Program-made: the position numbers and the translations under genes
In this document: in pieces, positions 6,554 through 9,034 of the stretch
Position numbering within the stretch: position 1 is the stretch's first letter
Layout: every line of letters starts with the position of its first letter
Notes under the pieces: model-generated
The model's database searches: none
Seen by the model: the letters and a program-made list of their open reading frames with translations, nothing else
What the model was told of the DNA's origin: nothing
From: Planctomycetota bacterium
GTDB taxonomy: Bacteria > Planctomycetota > Planctomycetia > Pirellulales > Lacipirellulaceae
Direction: 5' to 3'
Length of the DNA stretch: 9,034 bases
Assembly: GCA_013151315.1 (NCBI GenBank)
Contig: JAADIN010000120.1
Coordinates: 1-9,034 of the forward strand

Positions 6554-7120
6554 TTATTTTTTCTTCTGGGTTCCGCAAGCGGCTGCCACGGCACATGAGG
6601 TGCAATTGTCGCATCCGCCTTGCCCTTTTGCTTCTTCGGTACCGCAGCCGGGGCCGCAGCCTTCTTCGAGCGTTTTGGCAAACTGCCGGAACTCGATGGT
6701 TGTTTCATACGTCTCGGCCAACTGCTGGGTGAGGTGCTCGACTTCTGGCGGCACGTCGCCTAGGAAATAGAAGAAGAGCCCTTTTCCGTCAAAAAGATGT
6801 TCGACATCGACCAGAGCGGCTGGCACCTGATGTTCGCTCAAAATTGCCGAACAAGCCTTGAAGGCCTCGTGGCGATGTTTTTCGAGCCGCGCTTCGAGCA
6901 ACTCGTCTTCGATCGTCATTCGCCGCAAAATTTGCCCCTGGGAGTCTACTACGGTATCGTTCGGATCCGGCTCGGCCAGCACTTCGCCGATTTCCAGGCC
7001 GCGCACGCTGCGCACGATCACCCGCGAACGTCGCGTGTAGCGAGTTGAGTCGGCCGAGACAAACCGTCCTACTTGGCCTAATAAACTGTATCGAACGAGG
7101 TGATAACCCATGCCAGTCAT
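6554..7120 (-). CDS. PSP1-domain (RicT/YaaT-like) protein with Cys-rich tail
   Basis: The 188-residue protein carries a PSP1 C-terminal domain: RGLEIGEVLAE (40-50), then HRHEAFKACSAILSEHQVP (82-100), then the hallmark ALVDVEHLFDGKGLFFYFLG (102-121), and TIEFRQFAKTLEEGCGPGCG (141-160). In Bacillus RicT this domain belongs to a Ric complex that binds Fe-S clusters and affects RNA processing; transferring that role here is inference. The C-terminus has six Cys (155, 159, 170, 173, 176, 182) arranged CxxxC, then CxxCxxC, then C, in a Gly/Lys-rich context; this suggests metal or Fe-S binding. It is shorter than typical RicT (about 275 residues). The ATG at 7120 has AAAGGT about five bases upstream. 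The gene is divergent from bioB and convergent with the TPR gene. Confidence 0.82.
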   Translation of the reverse strand: MTGMGYHLVRYSLLGQVGRFVSADSTRYTRRSRVIVRSVRGLEIGEVLAEPDPNDTVVDSQGQILRRMTIEDELLEARLEKHRHEAFKACSAILSEHQVPAALVDVEHLFDGKGLFFYFLGDVPPEVEHLTQQLAETYETTIEFRQFAKTLEEGCGPGCGTEEAKGQGGCDNCTSCAVAAACGTQKKK

Positions 7121-7257
7121 TTTGACCTTTCATGACCGCTTTGCCAAGCTGGGTTGTCTGGCGTGATGGGTTGCGGCGGGCGGCGTTGGTATCGATACTA
7201 GTGCGAAACCGCAAGCGGCGGCTGTTACCAAATCCAATCCACGATCGAAATTCTCTG
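7121..7257. promoter_or_regulatory. Divergent intergenic region between PSP1 gene and bioB
   Basis: These 137 bases must hold the start signals for both divergent genes. I see no convincing -35/-10 pair and no palindrome resembling a BirA or BioR operator. The bioB frame is open through this stretch, with an ATG at 7132 that would add 42 Arg-rich residues. I treat that as untranslated leader. Confidence 0.45.
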
Positions 7258-8271
7258 ATGACGACCTCTTTGAACGCTGATTTGACGACTGATAAACCGT
7301 GGCAGAGCATGGCCTCGCGTGTGCTGGAGGGCGAAGAACTCTCGGCGGACGAAGCGCTGCAGATTCTTTCGGCTCCGGATGTCGAAGTCCTCGATCTGCT
7401 GCATGCTGCTTTTCGGGTTCGCCATCGCTATTTTGGGCGGTCGGTGCAACTCTATTTTTTGATGAACGCCAAGAGTGGCCTTTGCCCTGAGGACTGCAGC
7501 TATTGCTCGCAGTCGAAAACCTCGACTGCCGAAATTCCCAAGTACAACCTGCTTCGGCGAGATGAACTCTTAGCCGGCGCCAAAGCCGCTTCCGAGCGCG
7601 GGGCAAAAACCTATTGTATTGTTATTTCGGCACGTGGCCCGAATGAACGCGAGATGGCGGCCGTTGAAAAGATTGTTCCTGAGATCAAACAGCAATACGA
7701 TCTCGACGTGTGCGCGTGTCTCGGTTTGCTTACGGTGGAGCAAGCCGACCGACTTGCTGCCTGCGGCGTGAATCGCGTGAACCACAATCTCAATTCGGGT
7801 GAAGAATTCTACGGCGAAATTTGCACGACCCATACCTATCAAGATCGGGTCGATACGCTGCATGCGGTTCGCGACGCGGGCATGGAGCTCTGCTCAGGCG
7901 GCATCGTCGGCATGGGAGAAAAACCCCGTGATGTGGTCGACATGGCAATCCAACTACGCGAGCTGCGAGTCGAATCGATCCCGGTCAATTTTTTGAATCC
8001 GATTGAAGGGACCCCGCTGGCAGGTCGGGGAGAGCTTACGCCCAATTATTGCCTCAAAGTGCTTGCGATGTTCCGTTTGGTGAACCCCGAACGAGAGGTT
8101 CGCATCGCTGGCGGTCGCGAACTGCATTTGCGTAGCCTGCAAGCGTTGGGCCTTTATGCTGCGAACTCGATCTTCGTGGGCGACTATCTGACGACCAAGG
8201 GGCAGCTTCCTGAGGCAGACTACACGATGATTCGCGACTTGGGTTTTGAAGTTACGCAGAACACGCTTTGA
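7258..8271 (+). CDS. bioB: Biotin synthase (BioB)
   Basis: BioB is a radical-SAM enzyme that inserts sulfur into dethiobiotin in the last step of biotin synthesis (cytoplasmic). The ATG at 7258 gives 337 residues, within the usual family length. The radical-SAM cluster motif is GLCPEDCSYCSQS, with Cys76, Cys80 and Cys83. The probable [2Fe-2S] ligands are Cys120 (KTYCIVISARGP), Cys152 (LDVCACLGLL), Cys212 (MELCSGGIVGMGE) and the Arg of VRIAGGRE (about 282). The substrate segment VNHNLNSGEEFY and the C-terminal LYAANSIFVGDYLTTKGQ are conserved. The sequence resembles the Bacillus form (NHNLN, YCLKVLAMFR) more than the E. coli form. An in-frame upstream ATG (7132) would add a non-conserved extension and is unlikely. 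No other biotin gene is in the window. It ends at a strong stem-loop. Confidence 0.96.
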   Translation: MTTSLNADLTTDKPWQSMASRVLEGEELSADEALQILSAPDVEVLDLLHAAFRVRHRYFGRSVQLYFLMNAKSGLCPEDCSYCSQSKTSTAEIPKYNLLRRDELLAGAKAASERGAKTYCIVISARGPNEREMAAVEKIVPEIKQQYDLDVCACLGLLTVEQADRLAACGVNRVNHNLNSGEEFYGEICTTHTYQDRVDTLHAVRDAGMELCSGGIVGMGEKPRDVVDMAIQLRELRVESIPVNFLNPIEGTPLAGRGELTPNYCLKVLAMFRLVNPEREVRIAGGRELHLRSLQALGLYAANSIFVGDYLTTKGQLPEADYTMIRDLGFEVTQNTL

Positions 8272-8300
8272 AGGCCGAGGGATTGCAATCCCTCGGCTTT
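8272..8300 (+). terminator. Intrinsic terminator after bioB
   Basis: GCCGAGGGATTG (8274-8285) and CAATCCCTCGGC (8286-8297) form a perfect 24-base palindrome directly after the bioB TGA, followed by TTTG. It shares the plan of the two other stems in this window: a GC-rich arm, TTGCAA centre and GGCTTT exit. Located between convergent genes, it could act in both directions. Confidence 0.78.
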
Positions 8301-8331
8301 GTACTCGCTTTACGCTTTGTACTCGCTTTAC
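8296..8331. repeat. Perfect 18-bp tandem duplication
   Basis: GCTTTGTACTCGCTTTAC occurs twice in direct succession (8296-8313 and 8314-8331). It overlaps the right end of the bioB terminator and the stop codon of the small minus-strand gene. Because 18 is a multiple of three, the minus-strand gene has two in-frame TAA stops 18 bases apart (8328-8330 and 8310-8312). Confidence 0.9.
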
Positions 8332-8474
8332 TCTGAGTCGTTCTGTTCGCTCAGTTCGCGGAACATTCGCCACATATCGCGAGCGCCGAGTGGGATAATC
8401 ACGATCGCAGTGAGATAAAACGCGCCGAGGCCGATCTTGTAGACCCACGCCCATAGTTCGATCCAGCCGTCCAT
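8328..8474 (-). CDS. 48-residue single-TM protein, putative symporter accessory subunit
   Basis: This small gene encodes 48 residues. The N-terminus is Trp-rich (MDGWIELWAWVYKIG), residues about 12-31 form one hydrophobic membrane segment (GLGAFYLTAIVIIPLGA), and the tail is charged (RDMWRMFRELSEQNDSE). Its ATG lies three bases after the stop of the sodium:solute symporter gene. An AAAGGG Shine-Dalgarno (8483-8488, 8-base spacing) lies inside the last codons of that gene, so translation is probably coupled. Several SSS transporters have a tiny membrane partner encoded beside them (YjcH with ActP, YhdT with PanF). The position and size suggest a similar accessory subunit, although in those two pairs the small gene comes first. 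I do not recognise this sequence as any named family, and the function is inference. Confidence 0.72.
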   Translation of the reverse strand: MDGWIELWAWVYKIGLGAFYLTAIVIIPLGARDMWRMFRELSEQNDSE

Positions 8475-8477
8475 ATT

Positions 8478-9034
8478 TCATGCCCTTTCTAGGGTTGCCG
8501 CTTGGGCTGTTGATTGGCGATCGGGAAAGAGCAACGAGAAGACCACAAACAGGACCGCACAGAGCCCGAAAGTTGTCAGGCCGACGATCTGCTCATTCAG
8601 ACTCCACCCGGTGGCTCGGTTGATCGGCTCGATAAAGATGCCGGCGATGGCGAGCAACCCGCCGAGTAGGGCGGCCAACGCTCCGGCGCTCGATGCCCGC
8701 TTCCAGTACAATCCGCCGATCAACGAGATGACGGCACCGCTCAGGTAGATCGTTCCGGTGACGGCCATGTAACTCCAGACGCTGTCGGGCAACTCAATGC
8801 CCCACGCAAGTAGAAACAGGCCGATGACTACGATACTGATGCGCGTCACGGTAATTTGTTGCCGATCGCTAATTCCGCCGACCGAGGGCCCGACCACGTC
8901 TCGAGCAATGACCGACGACCAGCAGAGTAGGTAGCTGTCGTGGGTCGACATGAACGCGGCAAGTAAGCCTGCGACCAGCATGCCAAGCAGGCCGGTGGGT
9001 ACGATCTTGCCGAGCACGAGTGGCATGGCTTGAG
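8478..9034 (-). CDS. Sodium:solute symporter (SSS) family, C-terminal part
   Basis: The gene enters from the right edge, so only the last 185 residues or so are seen; its start lies outside. The segment GLLGMLVAGLLAAFMSTHDSYLL with the following SSVIARDVVGP is a hallmark of SSS (solute/sodium symporter) proteins, covering the Ser/Thr-rich helix near the Na+ site. Four further membrane segments follow: ISIVVIGLFLLAWGIELP, YMAVTGTIYLSGAVISLIGG, ALAALLGGLLAIAGIFIEP and IVGLTTFGLCAVLFVVFSLLF. These proteins are inner-membrane importers driven by Na+. The substrate cannot be inferred from this part. A 48-residue membrane protein is encoded three bases downstream and is probably co-transcribed. Its stop at 8478 is a TGA overlapping an out-of-frame ATG. 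Confidence 0.88.
   Translation of the reverse strand, partial: QAMPLVLGKIVPTGLLGMLVAGLLAAFMSTHDSYLLCWSSVIARDVVGPSVGGISDRQQITVTRISIVVIGLFLLAWGIELPDSVWSYMAVTGTIYLSGAVISLIGGLYWKRASSAGALAALLGGLLAIAGIFIEPINRATGWSLNEQIVGLTTFGLCAVLFVVFSLLFPDRQSTAQAATLERA

Noticed and set aside
7132..7257. N-terminal extension of BioB from the ATG at 7132
   Set aside because: The 42 added residues are basic and unlike BioB N-termini, and the start lies 12 bases from the divergent gene's start.
7954..8481. Minus-strand frame whose ATG overlaps the symporter TGA
   Set aside because: It runs mostly antisense to bioB and is Arg-rich; the alternative ATG at 8474 gives a proper hydrophobic 48-residue protein.

Overview
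The window looks like chromosomal DNA from a planctomycete, probably of the Pirellulales. The reasons are indirect: a Bacillus-type BioB, a compact PSP1-domain protein with a Cys-rich tail, a Uma2-family gene inside a biosynthetic locus, poorly conserved Shine-Dalgarno sites at several genes, and intergenic hairpin clusters of a style I associate with planctomycete genomes. No rRNA, tRNA, CRISPR array, transposase or phage gene is visible.

Layout. On the minus strand, 45-1523 encodes a secreted protein of unknown function with a Gly-rich region near its C-terminus. A gene-free gap (1524-2147) separates it from the divergent leucine locus and holds a three-hairpin, REP-like element (1843-1954). 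On the plus strand follow leuC (2148-3565), a Uma2-family protein (3697-4416), leuD (4491-5084), an exported beta-propeller-like protein (5141-6178) and a small TPR-like protein (6189-6512). Convergent to these is a PSP1/RicT-like protein (6554-7120, minus). Divergent from that is bioB (7258-8271, plus). The right end holds, on the minus strand, the C-terminal part of a sodium:solute symporter (8478 to beyond 9034) and a coupled 48-residue single-TM protein (8328-8474).

How the genes relate. LeuC and LeuD form isopropylmalate isomerase, the second step of leucine synthesis, but the two genes are separated by the Uma2 gene. As given, leuC is broken by two frameshifts: a 4-bp tandem duplication near 2632-2639 and one extra base near 3091-3096. 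Undoing both restores a full 470-residue LeuC with all three Fe-S cysteines. The lesions are therefore either very recent or sequence errors. BioB makes biotin by Fe-S radical chemistry. The PSP1 protein beside it also carries a probable metal-binding Cys cluster, but nothing in the sequence links the two functionally.

Three near-identical stem-loops built around a TTGCAA/TGCAA core and ending in GGCTTT follow leuD, the TPR gene and bioB; they look like one reused terminator family. I see no strong evidence for a wholly new system. The most interesting items are the putative small symporter subunit, the interrupted and frameshifted leuCD locus, and the Cys-rich PSP1 protein.
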